The notes: generated by a model not told the origin, from the sequence alone. Shown: positions 25,083 through 34,456, counted from the first letter of the stretch. The stretch: 64,000 nt of DNA from Pseudomonas sp. MM211 (GCF_020386635.1 NZ_CP081942.1:4092001-4156000), one strand, 5' to 3'. Program-made: numbers and translations.

Positions 25083-25969
25083 CGCGACGTCTCCAGTAGT
25101 TGCAGGCCCACCCACTGGCGGGCGAATTGATAGGCACAGCGGCCGTTGCGATTGCCGCGCCCGGTAGCCCAACGCACGGCAAGTTTTTCCAGGTCTTCGC
25201 TCCACTGCCACTGCAGGTCAGCGCCCGCCGCCTGCACCTCGATCCAGTGACGCACCACATCCAGGTAATGCTGCTGGGTGAAGGGATAGAAGGACAGCCA
25301 CAGGCCAAAGCGATCCGACAGGGCGATCTTGTCCTCGACGGCCTCGTTCGGGTGCAGTTCGCCATCGACCATCTTGGTATTGGCGTTGTCACTCTCACGC
25401 TCCGGCACCAGGTGGCGGCGGTTGGAGGTGGCGTACAGCAGCACGTTTTCCGGCGAACGCTCAAGGGAGCCGTCGAGCACGCTCTTGAGCACCCGGTAAT
25501 CGCCCTCTCCCGCCTCGAACGACAGGTCATCGCAGAACAGGATGAAACGCTGCGGCAGTTTCATCAGTTGTTCCACTACCCGCGGCAGATCGGCCAGGTG
25601 GTCGCGCTCGATTTCGATCAGGCGCAAACCGGCGCCTGCATGCTCGGCCAGCAGCGCACGTACCAGTGACGATTTGCCGGTGCCCCGCGCCCCCCACAGT
25701 AGCGCGTGGTTGGCAGGCATGCCCTGCACGAACTGGCGGGTATTGCGCGCCAGCTGTTCACGCTGGGTGTCGACACCAATCAGGTCGCTGAGGCTCATGT
25801 CCAGGCTCACTTTCAGCGGCTGCAGATAGCCACTGCGCCCTTCACGCTGCCAGCGCGCGGCCAGACTTTGCTGCCAATCGAGTGGCTCGCGAATCGCAGG
25901 CAGCAGCGGCTCCAGGCGTGTCAGAACACTGTCGGCACGCTGGAGAAAATCAAACAAACGGGAATCCAC
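25079..25969 (-). CDS. AAA-type ATP-binding protein, DUF815 family
   Basis: 296 residues. Walker A GARGTGKSS, then a Walker B-like IL-FCDDLSFE, and the arginine-rich YATSNRRHLVPE typical of DUF815 ATPases. The GTG at 25969 begins VDSRLFDFL. The role of the family is not established; it is usually called a predicted AAA+ superfamily ATPase. Coupled to fRMsr by the 4-bp overlap, and divergent from sagS. Confidence 0.88.
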   Translation of the reverse strand: MDSRLFDFLQRADSVLTRLEPLLPAIREPLDWQQSLAARWQREGRSGYLQPLKVSLDMSLSDLIGVDTQREQLARNTRQFVQGMPANHALLWGARGTGKSSLVRALLAEHAGAGLRLIEIERDHLADLPRVVEQLMKLPQRFILFCDDLSFEAGEGDYRVLKSVLDGSLERSPENVLLYATSNRRHLVPERESDNANTKMVDGELHPNEAVEDKIALSDRFGLWLSFYPFTQQHYLDVVRHWIEVQAAGADLQWQWSEDLEKLAVRWATGRGNRNGRCAYQFARQWVGLQLLETSR

Positions 25970-26068
25970 GGTCAGGCCCTCGAATCATCAGTATGTGAGG
26001 CGGGTGTGCCGAAAAGCAGGCCATATCGACTATGCTTGGGCAGCGATCGGAACGAGACAGCGCCTTAT

Positions 26069-28378
26069 ATGGAAATCCCACTGACACAGCGGCTGTCATT
26101 CAAACAAGCTGGCGTTACCGTCCTGGTGGCGTTCATCATCGGAACGCTGCTCAGCCTGGTGCAGATAGGCGTCGATTATGCCAGTGAAGACGCCGCCATC
26201 AACCGCGAGATTCGTGCGCTGATGGAGATCAGCCACAATCCTGCCGCACGTATCGCCTACAACATCGACGCCGAGCTGGCCCAGGAATTGGTCGCTGGCT
26301 TGCTGCGCTCGCCCGCCGTGACCGGCGCACGCATCGTCGACAGCAATGGCGAGTCCCTGGCCAGCACCACGCAGCCAGCAGCGGAAAGCAACTATCGAAT
26401 ATTCAGCGACTTCCTGTTCGGCAACAGCCGCCATTTCGAAACCCGCCTGTCGGTCGAGCATGCCCCTGACGAGCAACTGGGCATGCTGCAACTGGACATC
26501 GACACCTACGCATTCGGCAGCAACTTCCTCAAACGCGCGATGCTGACCCTGGTCAATGGCTTCGCCCGCAGCCTGCTGCTCTCGGTGATTCTGCTGGTGC
26601 TGTTCTATTTCATGCTGACCAAGCCACTGAACCAGGTGATCCAGTCAATCGCCAGTCGCGACCTACGCACCCCGGATCGCACCCGCTTGCCCTGTCCGCC
26701 CGGACACGAGCGCGACGAAATCGGTGTTTTGGTGGCAGTTGCCAACCGCCAGCTCGCCAGTATCTCCACTGAAATCGAACAACGACGCAACGCCGAGGAT
26801 CGACTGACCGATTACCTCGGTGAGCTGGAAGCTATCGTTTCCGCCCGCACGGTGGAGCTCAAGGCTGCCAACAGCCGTCTCAGCCGTTCCAATGAAGAGC
26901 TGAAACAAGCCCGCCACGACGCCCTGGCCATGGCCCAGGCACGCTCCATATTTCTGGCCAACATGAGCCATGAGATCCGTACTCCGCTGAACGGCTTGCT
27001 AGGCATGCTGGCGTTGTCTCTGGAAAGCACACTGAGCAGCGAACAGCGCCAGCAACTGTCGATCGCCCATGATTCGGGCAAGGTACTGGTCGATCTGCTC
27101 AACGACATTCTCGATCTGTCGAAATTCGAGGCCGGGCAGTTGGAGCTGGAGCACATCGCCTTCGACCCAGGCGCACTGGTGGAGGGTACCGCCAGCCTGC
27201 TGTCACAGAATGCCCTGCCCGGCGTGGAGCTGACCTGCCTGATCGACCCAAACCTGCCCGCCCAGTTGCTCGGCGATCCGACGCGGGTAAGGCAGATCAT
27301 CAGCAACCTGCTGTCCAACGCCCTGAAGTTCACCCGCGAGGGGCGTGTCGATATCCGCATCAGCGCCGAGGCGGATCGGGTTCGCATCGAGGTCTGTGAC
27401 ACCGGCATCGGCATTGCCGCCGATGCTCAGGCACGCATCTTCCAGCCCTTTACCCAGGCAGGCGCGGACATTACTCGTCAGTTTGGCGGTACCGGCCTGG
27501 GCCTGGCACTGACCCGCCGCCTGTGCGAGGCCATGCACGGCAAGTTGGAGTTGGTCTCTACGCCTGGTAGCGGCAGCCGCTTCAGCGCGACATTACCGTT
27601 GCCGAGCTTACAAGCGGCCCCTACCCCTCCACAGCTGGCGGGGCGAGTACTGGCCATCTGTAGCGCCAACACCGGCCTGGCCGAATTGCTACCCATGCAG
27701 GTCAACCGCTGGGGCCTGGGTTACCAGCGCCTGGACAGCGCCCTGCAGGCCAGCGACATTGATGCCGATGTGCTGATCAGCGATTGCCCGACCTGCATGG
27801 AACGTCTACGCCAGCAGACCACCACGCCAATCATTCTGGTCACTGCATACGGCAGCTTCCTCGATGCCGAGCAAGCCCGTGCCTTGGCACCATTGGAGCA
27901 GGTAGCCAGACCACTCACCCGACATCACCTGCTGCAGGCGTTGGGCCGCGCCTTACAGCAGCCGTCCGAGAACGCGAGCGGACCACAGGTACGCGCAGCA
28001 GCACCCTGTAAACAAGCACGTGTGCTGCTGGTCGAGGACAATCCGGTCAACCAGTTGGTGGCCAAAGGCATGCTCAGCAAACAGGGCCTGGAAGTAACGC
28101 TGGCCAACAACGGTGAGCAGGCGCTGGAGCGACTGCAGGAAGAGCCTGTCGACTTGGTGCTGATGGACTGCAACATGCCAGTGATGGACGGTTACGAAGC
28201 TAGCCGACGCATACGCGCCAACCCGGCGTGGCAGCACCTACCCATCATCGCCCTTACCGCCAATGCGCTTTCCGAAGAACGCGAGCGTTGTTTGGCTGCG
28301 GGCATGAGTGACTACCTGGCGAAACCCTTCCGCCGTGAGGAGCTACTCGCACTGCTCGATCAATGGTTGCCAAACTAG
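26069..28378 (+). CDS. sagS: Hybrid sensor histidine kinase SagS
   Basis: Membrane hybrid kinase that in P. aeruginosa controls surface attachment and biofilm switching through HptB and BfiSR. 769 residues: TM1 about 14-38, periplasmic domain to about 165, TM2 about 170-195, a HAMP-like linker, and HisKA with H301 in MSHEIRTPLNGLLGML. The catalytic ATPase domain has DTGIGIAADAQARIFQPF and GGTGLGLAL. A degenerate receiver-like segment (about 530-630, starting LAICSANTGLAE) lacks the phospho-acceptor Asp pattern, and an intact receiver with D700 in LVLMDCNMPVMDGYE closes the protein. Identity rests on domain order and on the adjacent ospR, gpx and msrB genes. The stop TAG belongs to a palindrome. 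Confidence 0.85.
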   Translation: MEIPLTQRLSFKQAGVTVLVAFIIGTLLSLVQIGVDYASEDAAINREIRALMEISHNPAARIAYNIDAELAQELVAGLLRSPAVTGARIVDSNGESLASTTQPAAESNYRIFSDFLFGNSRHFETRLSVEHAPDEQLGMLQLDIDTYAFGSNFLKRAMLTLVNGFARSLLLSVILLVLFYFMLTKPLNQVIQSIASRDLRTPDRTRLPCPPGHERDEIGVLVAVANRQLASISTEIEQRRNAEDRLTDYLGELEAIVSARTVELKAANSRLSRSNEELKQARHDALAMAQARSIFLANMSHEIRTPLNGLLGMLALSLESTLSSEQRQQLSIAHDSGKVLVDLLNDILDLSKFEAGQLELEHIAFDPGALVEGTASLLSQNALPGVELTCLIDPNLPAQLLGDPTRVRQIISNLLSNALKFTREGRVDIRISAEADRVRIEVCDTGIGIAADAQARIFQPFTQAGADITRQFGGTGLGLALTRRLCEAMHGKLELVSTPGSGSRFSATLPLPSLQAAPTPPQLAGRVLAICSANTGLAELLPMQVNRWGLGYQRLDSALQASDIDADVLISDCPTCMERLRQQTTTPIILVTAYGSFLDAEQARALAPLEQVARPLTRHHLLQALGRALQQPSENASGPQVRAAAPCKQARVLLVEDNPVNQLVAKGMLSKQGLEVTLANNGEQALERLQEEPVDLVLMDCNMPVMDGYEASRRIRANPAWQHLPIIALTANALSEERERCLAAGMSDYLAKPFRREELLALLDQWLPN

Positions 28379-28426
28379 GGTCTGTTTGCCTCTCGGCGCA
28401 AGCCGCGCCGTTACGAACACACCCTA
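28376..28426. repeat. TAGGGYCTGTT palindromic element, copy 2
   Basis: Begins TAGGGTCTGTTTGCC and ends GAACACACCCTA, with centre CGCAAGCC as in copy 1. The left TAG is the stop of sagS. On the other strand the right end reads TAGGGTGTGTTCG, whose TAG is the stop of ospR. The element therefore closes both convergent genes. Confidence 0.7.
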
Positions 28427-28873
28427 ATCCCTCAGGCTGCGCATGCGCTGCAGGAGCATATCCAGTTGCATGCGCAGTGGCTCCAGTTCCTGGCTATCGA
28501 CCCCGTGCTCACAGAGCAACTCTCGCTTCAATGCCGGTACGCGGCCCTGTAGCTGGCGACCGGCGGCGGTAAGGCGCAGATGCACTTCACGCTCATCTTG
28601 CGCACAACGCTGACGCTCAACCAGGCCCGCGTGCTGCAAACGTTTGAGCAATGGCGTCAGGGTGCCCGAATCGAGCAGAAGGCGTTCTCCCAGCGCCTTA
28701 ACGGTCGGCTGCGCAGGCGGCGTTTCATCCCACTCCCAGAGCACCAACATGGCCAGATACTGGGGGTAGGTCAGTTGCAGCCTGTCGAGCATCGGCTTGT
28801 AGGCACGCACCACCATGCGGGATGCGGCATACAGTTTGAAGCACAGATGCTGGTCAAGTTTCAGATCAGCCAT
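28424..28873 (-). CDS. ospR: MarR-family peroxide sensor OspR/OhrR-like
   Basis: 149-residue MarR regulator with the redox Cys near the N-terminus in QHLCFKLYAASR. The winged HTH contains TVKALGERLLLDSGTLTPLLKRLQ and the wing is VERQRCAQDEREVHL. OspR in P. aeruginosa represses the adjacent glutathione peroxidase gene and responds to peroxide. The ATG at 28873 lies inside the end of the gpx gene (8-bp overlap), so translation is coupled to gpx. The candidate operator is at 29395-29421. A GTG 24 nt upstream is an alternative start. Confidence 0.9.
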   Translation of the reverse strand: MADLKLDQHLCFKLYAASRMVVRAYKPMLDRLQLTYPQYLAMLVLWEWDETPPAQPTVKALGERLLLDSGTLTPLLKRLQHAGLVERQRCAQDEREVHLRLTAAGRQLQGRVPALKRELLCEHGVDSQELEPLRMQLDMLLQRMRSLRD

Positions 28874-29354
28874 CGAGCATCGCTTCGATAGCGGCACTCA
28901 GTGCCTGGGGCTTGGTGGTGGGTGCATAGCGCGTCACCTTGCGGCCATCGCCACTGATCAGGAACTTGGTGAAATTCCACTTGATACGCTGCGTGCCCAG
29001 CAGGCCGGGCGCCTGGTGCTTGAGTTGCACGTACAGCGGATGCGCGCCATCACCATTTACCTCGATCTTGCGGAACAGCGGGAAACTTACCCCGAAATTC
29101 AGCTCGCAGAAGCTGGAGATCGCCTTCTCGTCGCCTGGCTCCTGCTTGCCGAACTGATTGCACGGAAAGCCGAGCACCACCAGGCCCTTGTCGGCGTACT
29201 GCTTCCAAAGGCTTTCCAGCCCCTGATACTGCGGGGTGAAGCCGCACTGGCTGGCGGTATTGACCACCAAAATCGCCTTGGCAGCGAAGTCCGCCAGGCT
29301 CTTCTGCTCGCCAGTGATAGTGGTACAGGGTATCGCCAACAGGTCTTGGCTCAT
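28866..29354 (-). CDS. Glutathione peroxidase
   Basis: 162-residue thiol peroxidase of the GPx family that reduces H2O2 or organic peroxides. The catalytic Cys is C37 in NTASQCGFT. The tetrad partners are seen in GFPCNQFG (Gln) and IKWNFTKFLI (Trp, Asn). Bacterial Cys-type GPx enzymes often use thioredoxin despite the name. It is first in a two-gene operon with ospR. The promoter carries the putative OspR operator between its -35 and -10. Confidence 0.96.
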   Translation of the reverse strand: MSQDLLAIPCTTITGEQKSLADFAAKAILVVNTASQCGFTPQYQGLESLWKQYADKGLVVLGFPCNQFGKQEPGDEKAISSFCELNFGVSFPLFRKIEVNGDGAHPLYVQLKHQAPGLLGTQRIKWNFTKFLISGDGRKVTRYAPTTKPQALSAAIEAMLDG

Positions 29355-29384
29355 GGGTGCGAACTCATAGATAAATGAAACAAA

Positions 29385-29421
29385 AGAATAGACAGCAATT
29401 AGATTGCGAACAATTTAATTG
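29385..29421 (-). promoter_or_regulatory. gpx promoter with MarR-type operators in the spacer
   Basis: On the minus strand: -35 TTGTTC (29408-29413), 17-bp spacer, -10 TATTCT (29385-29390). The palindrome GCAAT-CTA-ATTGC (29395-29407) occupies the spacer, and a second, CAATTAAATTG (29411-29421), overlaps the -35. Both have the CAATT...AATTG shape of MarR/OhrR operators. Steric repression by OspR is the natural reading. Confidence 0.65.
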
Positions 29422-29423
29422 CC

Positions 29424-29451
29424 AAAAAATAAGGCCCGCCATCAGCGGGCC
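29424..29451 (-). terminator. msrB terminator
   Basis: Stem GGCCCGC/GCGGGCC followed on the minus strand by TTATTTTTT. It separates msrB from the gpx promoter. Confidence 0.85.
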
Positions 29452-29479
29452 GAATGATCACTACAGGTGCGCACCCACA

Positions 29480-29878
29480 CTATGCCTCGCGAGGCACGTG
29501 CTTGAGCGACGCAGAATTGATGCAATAGCGCTGTCCGGTCGGCCGCGGGCCGTCGGGAAATACGTGACCAAGGTGAGCATCACACTTCATGCAGCGCACT
29601 TCGATACGGTGCATGCCATGGCTGAAGTCTTCCAGCTCGGTGATGACCTCGGCATTCAGCGGCTGGAAGTAACTGGGCCAGCCACAGCCGGAATCGAACT
29701 TGGCCTCGGAGTCGAACAATGGCGTGCCACAACACACGCACTCATAAACGCCCGGCACCTTGCTGTCGTGGTACTCCCCGGTGAACGGACGTTCCGTCCC
29801 CCCCAGACGACAGACGTTGAACTGAATGTCCGACAACTCCTCACGCCAGGTTTCCAGTGGTTTTTCGAGCTTGCTCAC
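29480..29878 (-). CDS. msrB: Peptide-methionine (R)-S-oxide reductase
   Basis: 132-residue MsrB that repairs Met-(R)-sulfoxide in proteins. Two zinc CxxC pairs are visible ([11 protein letters not shown] and [14 protein letters not shown]). The GCGWPSY and RYCINSASL motifs include the catalytic Cys. The GTG start at 29878 has GGAGG 8-10 nt upstream; the longer upstream frame overlaps the alaA 5' region and is not conserved-looking. It is divergent from alaA. Confidence 0.97.
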   Translation of the reverse strand: MSKLEKPLETWREELSDIQFNVCRLGGTERPFTGEYHDSKVPGVYECVCCGTPLFDSEAKFDSGCGWPSYFQPLNAEVITELEDFSHGMHRIEVRCMKCDAHLGHVFPDGPRPTGQRYCINSASLKHVPREA

Positions 29879-30025
29879 AGGCCGTCCTCCTCGGGATAAA
29901 AAAGCCTTATCTGTATCTTTGCCCGACTCAGGCTGACACGTATGATTCGACACCTCAACCCGCCACGGCTCGCCGCCGCCTCGGCCCGCTGAAGGCCGCA
30001 CCTCTTCGATTCGGGATTCTTCACC

Positions 30026-31237
30026 ATGCAGGTCAGCAAATCCAACAAGCTCGCCAACGTCTGCTACGACATTCGCGGCCCGGTGCTCAAGCACGCCAAG
30101 CGCCTGGAAGAAGAAGGCCAGCGCATCCTCAAGCTGAATATCGGCAACCCGGCGCCATTCGGCTTCGAAGCCCCAGAGGAAATCCTCCAGGACGTCATCC
30201 GTAACCTGCCCACGGCTCAAGGCTACAGCGACTCCAAAGGCCTGTTCAGCGCCCGCAAGGCGGTAATGCAGTATTACCAGCAGAAACAGGTGGAAGGCGT
30301 CGGCATCGAAGACGTTTACCTGGGCAACGGTGTATCCGAGCTGATCGTCATGGCCATGCAGGCCCTGCTCAATAACGGCGACGAAGTGCTGATTCCCGCC
30401 CCTGATTACCCGTTGTGGACGGCTGCCGTGGCACTCTCAGGCGGTAATCCGGTGCACTATCTGTGCGATGAACAAGCCGGCTGGTTCCCCGACATCGCCG
30501 ACATGCGCGCCAAAATCACCCCCAACACCAAGGCCCTGGTGCTGATCAACCCGAACAACCCCACGGGCGCGGTGTACTCTCGCGAAGTGCTCCTGGACAT
30601 CGTAGAGCTGGCACGCCAGCACAATCTGGTGCTGTTCTCCGATGAAATCTACGACAAGATTCTCTACGACGACGCCGTGCATATCTGTACCGCATCCCTG
30701 GCGCCGGACGTACTGTGCCTGACCTTCAACGGCCTGTCGAAATCCTACCGAGTGGCTGGTTTCCGCTCCGGTTGGGTGGCCATTTCTGGGCCCAAGCACC
30801 GCGCCACCAGCTATATCGAAGGCCTGGATATCCTCGCCAACATGCGCCTGTGCGCCAACGTGCCGAGCCAGCATGCGATCCAGACCGCCCTTGGTGGCTA
30901 CCAGAGTATCAACGACCTGGTACTGCCCAACGGCCGTCTGCTGGAACAGCGCAACCGCACCTGGGAACTGCTCAACGATATTCCGGGTGTCAGCTGCGTC
31001 AAACCCATGGGCGCGCTGTACGCCTTCCCGAAGATCGACCCGAAGGTCTGCCCGATCCACAACGACGAGAAGTTCGTGCTCGACCTTCTGCTCTCCGAGA
31101 AATTGCTGGTGGTACAGGGCACCGCGTTCAACTGGCCGTGGCCGGACTACTTCCGAGTGGTCACCCTGCCCCGCGTCGATGACCTCGAACTTGCCATCGG
31201 ACGTATCGGTAGTTTTCTCAAGACCTATCGCCAGTAA
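30026..31237 (+). CDS. alaA: Alanine-type aminotransferase AlaA
   Basis: Class I PLP-dependent aminotransferase that transfers amino groups between pyruvate/alanine and glutamate. It is 403 residues. [39 protein letters not shown] and the PLP-lysine segment [18 protein letters not shown] are all present. Length and motifs match AlaA (YfbQ), and position beside msrB matches the pseudomonad order. The next gene starts 68 bp downstream. Confidence 0.93.
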   Translation: MQVSKSNKLANVCYDIRGPVLKHAKRLEEEGQRILKLNIGNPAPFGFEAPEEILQDVIRNLPTAQGYSDSKGLFSARKAVMQYYQQKQVEGVGIEDVYLGNGVSELIVMAMQALLNNGDEVLIPAPDYPLWTAAVALSGGNPVHYLCDEQAGWFPDIADMRAKITPNTKALVLINPNNPTGAVYSREVLLDIVELARQHNLVLFSDEIYDKILYDDAVHICTASLAPDVLCLTFNGLSKSYRVAGFRSGWVAISGPKHRATSYIEGLDILANMRLCANVPSQHAIQTALGGYQSINDLVLPNGRLLEQRNRTWELLNDIPGVSCVKPMGALYAFPKIDPKVCPIHNDEKFVLDLLLSEKLLVVQGTAFNWPWPDYFRVVTLPRVDDLELAIGRIGSFLKTYRQ

Positions 31238-31305
31238 CCACGCTACCGCCTCACGGGCGCCTGCCCAGGCATCCGTGCGGCCACCAACCTTACAAGACTG
31301 AGCCC

Positions 31306-31752
31306 ATGGATCTGCAGATCGACGACTTTTACAAGGACGCAGCCAGTAGCTTGCTGATGCTGTATCAGGTATTCCCGCGCAAGGCGGCGCTGTATGTGGA
31401 AGATCTGATCGGCCGCGAAGAGCCTGACGAGTTCGGCCTGCCGAGCAAACGCCACCAAGCTTGCCTGGGCACACTGCTATGGCTAGCCGATGAAGGCTAT
31501 CTGCGCTACGAGTCCACCATTGGCTATGACGCCCTGGATCAGGCCGTACTGAGCGAAAAAGGCTTTCTGCGTTTGTCACGCGGTATCGCGCGCGCCCTAC
31601 CGGATGGTGAGACGCCGCCACCAGCGGTGAGTCGAGTGCAGGCCACACTGGCCTTTCAACTGCGCGAAGCGTTGGCGCAGCAACATGGTGAACGGATTGC
31701 GCGACTAACCCGACACCTGTTCGAGCAACGCTCTGCGGAACATCGCCTGTAA
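31306..31752 (+). CDS. Conserved protein of unknown function (PA2829-like)
   Basis: 148 residues, soluble, helical. It begins MDLQIDDFYKDAASSLLMLYQVFPRK, with LGTLLWLADEGYLRYESTIGYDALDQAVLSEKGFLRL in the middle. That middle section has the look of a winged-helix fold (LxWLADEGYLR...VLSEKGF), but no DNA-binding claim is safe. It is located between alaA and htpX as in P. aeruginosa. Confidence 0.75.
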   Translation: MDLQIDDFYKDAASSLLMLYQVFPRKAALYVEDLIGREEPDEFGLPSKRHQACLGTLLWLADEGYLRYESTIGYDALDQAVLSEKGFLRLSRGIARALPDGETPPPAVSRVQATLAFQLREALAQQHGERIARLTRHLFEQRSAEHRL

Positions 31753-31902
31753 CCCCCACACCACTCAGTTATCTGCGATAAACGCGGTTTTTCTCGGTGG
31801 GGATTGAAATAAACCAGAAAATCCCAATCTAAGCACTGCCACCGTTGAGCAGCAGAGTGCTCACGCCGTGGCCATGCGACACAGTTTGAAATAGTCACTC
31901 GG

Positions 31903-31931
31903 TTGAATAGCCACAGGGCGAGCCCTTATAT
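31903..31931 (+). promoter_or_regulatory. Candidate sigma32-type promoter of htpX
   Basis: GGTTGAAT (TTGAA at 31903-31907) with a 14-bp gap to CCCTTATAT (31923-31931), close to the heat-shock consensus CTTGAA-N11-16-CCCCATNT. It ends 47 bp upstream of htpX, a heat-stress membrane protease in other species. Confidence 0.45.
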
Positions 31932-31978
31932 AGCCGCCGTATTGAGCCTGTATTTCCCGTGAGGAGTCGTTTCACACC

Positions 31979-32851
31979 ATGATGCGCATTATGTTGTTCC
32001 TGGCTACCAACTTGGCGGTACTCGTTATCGCCAGCATCACCCTCAAACTGCTGGGGGTTGATCGCTTTACCGGCCAGAACCACGGCAGCCTGCTGATCTT
32101 CTGTGCCGTCTTTGGTTTCGCCGGCTCGCTGATCTCACTCTTCCTGTCCAAATGGATGGCGAAGATGAGCACCGGCACCCAGATCATCACCCAACCACGC
32201 ACCCGCCATGAACAATGGCTGCTGCAGACCGTCGAAGAGCTGTCCCGCGAAGCCGGCATCAAGATGCCCGAAGTGGGTATCTTCCCCGCTTACGAGTCCA
32301 ACGCGTTCGCCACCGGCTGGAACAAGAACGACGCATTGGTCGCCGTCAGCCAGGGCCTGCTCGAGCGCTTCTCGCCCGATGAAGTGAAAGCCGTACTGGC
32401 CCACGAAATCGGCCACGTGGCCAATGGCGACATGGTTACTCTGGCGCTGATCCAGGGCGTGGTGAACACCTTCGTGATGTTCTTCGCCCGTATCTTCGGC
32501 AACTTCGTCGACAAGGCGATCCTCAAGAACGAAGGCGGTCACGGCATCGGTTACTTCGTTGCGACCATCTTCGCCGAACTGGTACTGGGCATCCTGGCCA
32601 GCATCATCGTCATGTGGTTCTCGCGCAAACGTGAGTACAAGGCAGACGAAGCCGGCGCTCGACTGGCCGGCACTGGTGCCATGATCGCTGCATTGCAGCG
32701 CCTGCGCGCCGAGCAAGGCGTTCCGGTGCAGATGCCTGACAGCCTGACTGCTTTCGGCATCAACGGTGGCCTGAAGAACGGCTTGGCCGGCCTGCTGATG
32801 ACCCACCCGAAGCTGGAAGATCGCATCGAAGCCCTGCGCCGCCTGGGCTGA
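31979..32851 (+). CDS. htpX: Membrane protease HtpX
   Basis: Zinc metalloprotease of the inner membrane that degrades misfolded membrane proteins together with FtsH. 290 residues with two N-terminal helices (about 4-25 and 34-54), the active site [14 protein letters not shown] (HExxH), and a further helix pair around 155-215. The third zinc ligand Glu lies in [16 protein letters not shown] lies upstream of the tandem ATG codons. A terminator follows at once. Confidence 0.97.
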   Translation: MMRIMLFLATNLAVLVIASITLKLLGVDRFTGQNHGSLLIFCAVFGFAGSLISLFLSKWMAKMSTGTQIITQPRTRHEQWLLQTVEELSREAGIKMPEVGIFPAYESNAFATGWNKNDALVAVSQGLLERFSPDEVKAVLAHEIGHVANGDMVTLALIQGVVNTFVMFFARIFGNFVDKAILKNEGGHGIGYFVATIFAELVLGILASIIVMWFSRKREYKADEAGARLAGTGAMIAALQRLRAEQGVPVQMPDSLTAFGINGGLKNGLAGLLMTHPKLEDRIEALRRLG

Positions 32852-32865
32852 TAGCGACACGAACG

Positions 32866-32895
32866 AAAAAGGCGACCGCGAGGTCGCCTTTTTTG
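32866..32895. terminator. Intrinsic terminator after htpX
   Basis: A5, stem GGCGACC-GCGA-GGTCGCC, T6. It works on both strands and separates convergent htpX and tpm. Confidence 0.92.
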
Positions 32896-32932
32896 TGCCT
32901 GTCATTCCTGCCAACCATCTTCGGTCAACCGT

Positions 32933-33583
32933 TCAGAGCAGCCGCAGCCGATAAGCACGCTCGTCCATGCGAGTGAGGCCACGGGCTCGGAATCGCTCCT
33001 CCATCGCGTCCTGGCTTTCCAGCAGCTCGCTGTCCCAGATACTGCCGAACCAGCCTTGCACTTGTGTATCGCTGACGGAAAAGGGCGGCCCGTCCATCAA
33101 GGACTGATCGTAGTCCAAGGTCACCAGCAGCCCCTGACTGCCAACTGGCAGTATGCGCTGCAGGTGCCGAACATAACGCTCGCGCATCACAGGCGGCAGA
33201 GCGATCAGCGCGGCACGGTCGTAGAACAGTGCGCAATCTTCAAGATGCTCGCTGTCGAGTGCGAAGAAATCACCACAGTAGAGCTCGACCCGTCCGTGCC
33301 GGTAAACCCGAAATGCCCCCTCCTGAGTAACCGTCGCTTCCAGCCCCTGCTCGCTGAAGAATGCCTCGACGGCGGTCTGTGCCAGCTCCACGCCGATCAC
33401 CCGATGCCCACGCTCGGCCAGCCAGACGATATCCAGGCTTTTACCGCACAAAGGCACCAGCACTCGAGCGCCATCCGCTGCCGCCAGGCTTGGCCAATAG
33501 CGCCGCAGGAACGGGTTGACCTCCGTCGCGTGAAAACCGATCTGATTATTCTGCCAACGCGTCTGCCAGAACGCCTCCTGCAT
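32933..33583 (-). CDS. tpm: Thiopurine S-methyltransferase
   Basis: SAM-dependent methyltransferase (217 residues, family length about 218) that methylates thiopurines and, in pseudomonads, confers tellurite/selenite detoxification. Motifs: FWQTRWQNNQIGFH at the N-terminus, VLVPLCGKSLDIVWLAERGH for SAM binding, and ALFYDRAALIALPP. ATG 33583 (MQEAFW) is used, as the six codons upstream are not family-like. Confidence 0.95.
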   Translation of the reverse strand: MQEAFWQTRWQNNQIGFHATEVNPFLRRYWPSLAAADGARVLVPLCGKSLDIVWLAERGHRVIGVELAQTAVEAFFSEQGLEATVTQEGAFRVYRHGRVELYCGDFFALDSEHLEDCALFYDRAALIALPPVMRERYVRHLQRILPVGSQGLLVTLDYDQSLMDGPPFSVSDTQVQGWFGSIWDSELLESQDAMEERFRARGLTRMDERAYRLRLL

Positions 33584-33688
33584 GATGCCTCCAATGAACA
33601 ATCGATAAAACAGATCAAAAAAGCCATCAAATAGCCGTTGTTCATCCAGTCTAGCTGATAGATCATCTTTCTACTTTAGGAGATCACC

Positions 33689-34456
33689 ATGTTACCTAGC
33701 CTGTTCATTTCCCACGGCTCCCCCATGCTCGCCTTACAACCCGGCGCCAGCGGCGTGGCCCTCACCCGCCTTGCTGCAGAGCTGCCGAAACCACGCGCCA
33801 TCGTAGTGGTTTCGGCGCACTGGGAGAGCGCCGAGCTACTGGTAATGAGCGCAGCCCAGCCACAGACCTGGCACGACTTCGGCGGCTTTCCCCCGGAGCT
33901 CTATCAGGTGCAATACCCGGCGCCCGGCAATCCGCAGCTGGCAGAAGACATCCTGCAGCGCCTGAAAACAGCTGGCCTGGCCGCCCGCACCGATGAGCGC
34001 CGGCCGTTCGATCATGGCTGCTGGGTGCCGCTATCGCTGATGTATCCGCAAGCGGACATCCCAGTGGTGCAGGTGTCACTGCCCAGCCACCATGGCGCAG
34101 CCCTGCAACTGCAAGTGGGCAAGGCGCTAGCCGGGCTGCGTGAGCAAAACATCCTGCTGCTCGGCTCCGGCAGCATTACCCATAACCTCGGCGAGCTGGA
34201 CTGGCGTGCCGCCCCGGAAAAGGCGGCGCCCTGGGCCGCGGAGTTTCGCGACTGGATGGTCGACAAGCTGCAGCGTGGCGATCTGCAGGCATTGCTCGAC
34301 TACCGACAGCAAGCGCCTCACGCCCGCCGCAATCACCCCAGCGAGGAGCACCTGCTGCCGCTGTTCTTCGCACGTGGCGCTGGCGGCGACTGCCAGATCG
34401 AACACCAGGGCTTCACCCTGGGAGCGCTGGGTATGGATATCTACAGCTTCGCCTGA
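33689..34456 (+). CDS. DODA-type extradiol dioxygenase (YgiD-like)
   Basis: Non-heme iron ring-cleavage dioxygenase of the 4,5-DOPA family, 255 residues. Metal-site histidines are in FISHGSPM, VVSAHWES, FDHGCWVPL and SGSITHNLGEL. Zinc- or iron-dependent activity on catechols is known for the family; the natural substrate here is unknown. TTAGGAGATCACC precedes the ATG as a strong ribosome site. Its 3' end overlaps the convergent pabB gene by 16 bp. Confidence 0.93.
   Translation: MLPSLFISHGSPMLALQPGASGVALTRLAAELPKPRAIVVVSAHWESAELLVMSAAQPQTWHDFGGFPPELYQVQYPAPGNPQLAEDILQRLKTAGLAARTDERRPFDHGCWVPLSLMYPQADIPVVQVSLPSHHGAALQLQVGKALAGLREQNILLLGSGSITHNLGELDWRAAPEKAAPWAAEFRDWMVDKLQRGDLQALLDYRQQAPHARRNHPSEEHLLPLFFARGAGGDCQIEHQGFTLGALGMDIYSFA

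Noticed and set aside
25706..26068. N-terminal extension of sagS by 121 codons
   Set aside because: It overlaps the divergent ATPase gene, has no membrane-protein start character, and MEIPLTQRLSFKQAG at 26069 is a natural kinase N-terminus before TM1.
28939..29157. Small plus-strand frames opposite glutathione peroxidase
   Set aside because: No ribosome site and no motif; shadow of the intact gpx gene.
30437..31759. 440-codon minus-strand frame opposite alaA and the next gene
   Set aside because: Spans two real genes and their gap; antisense shadow.
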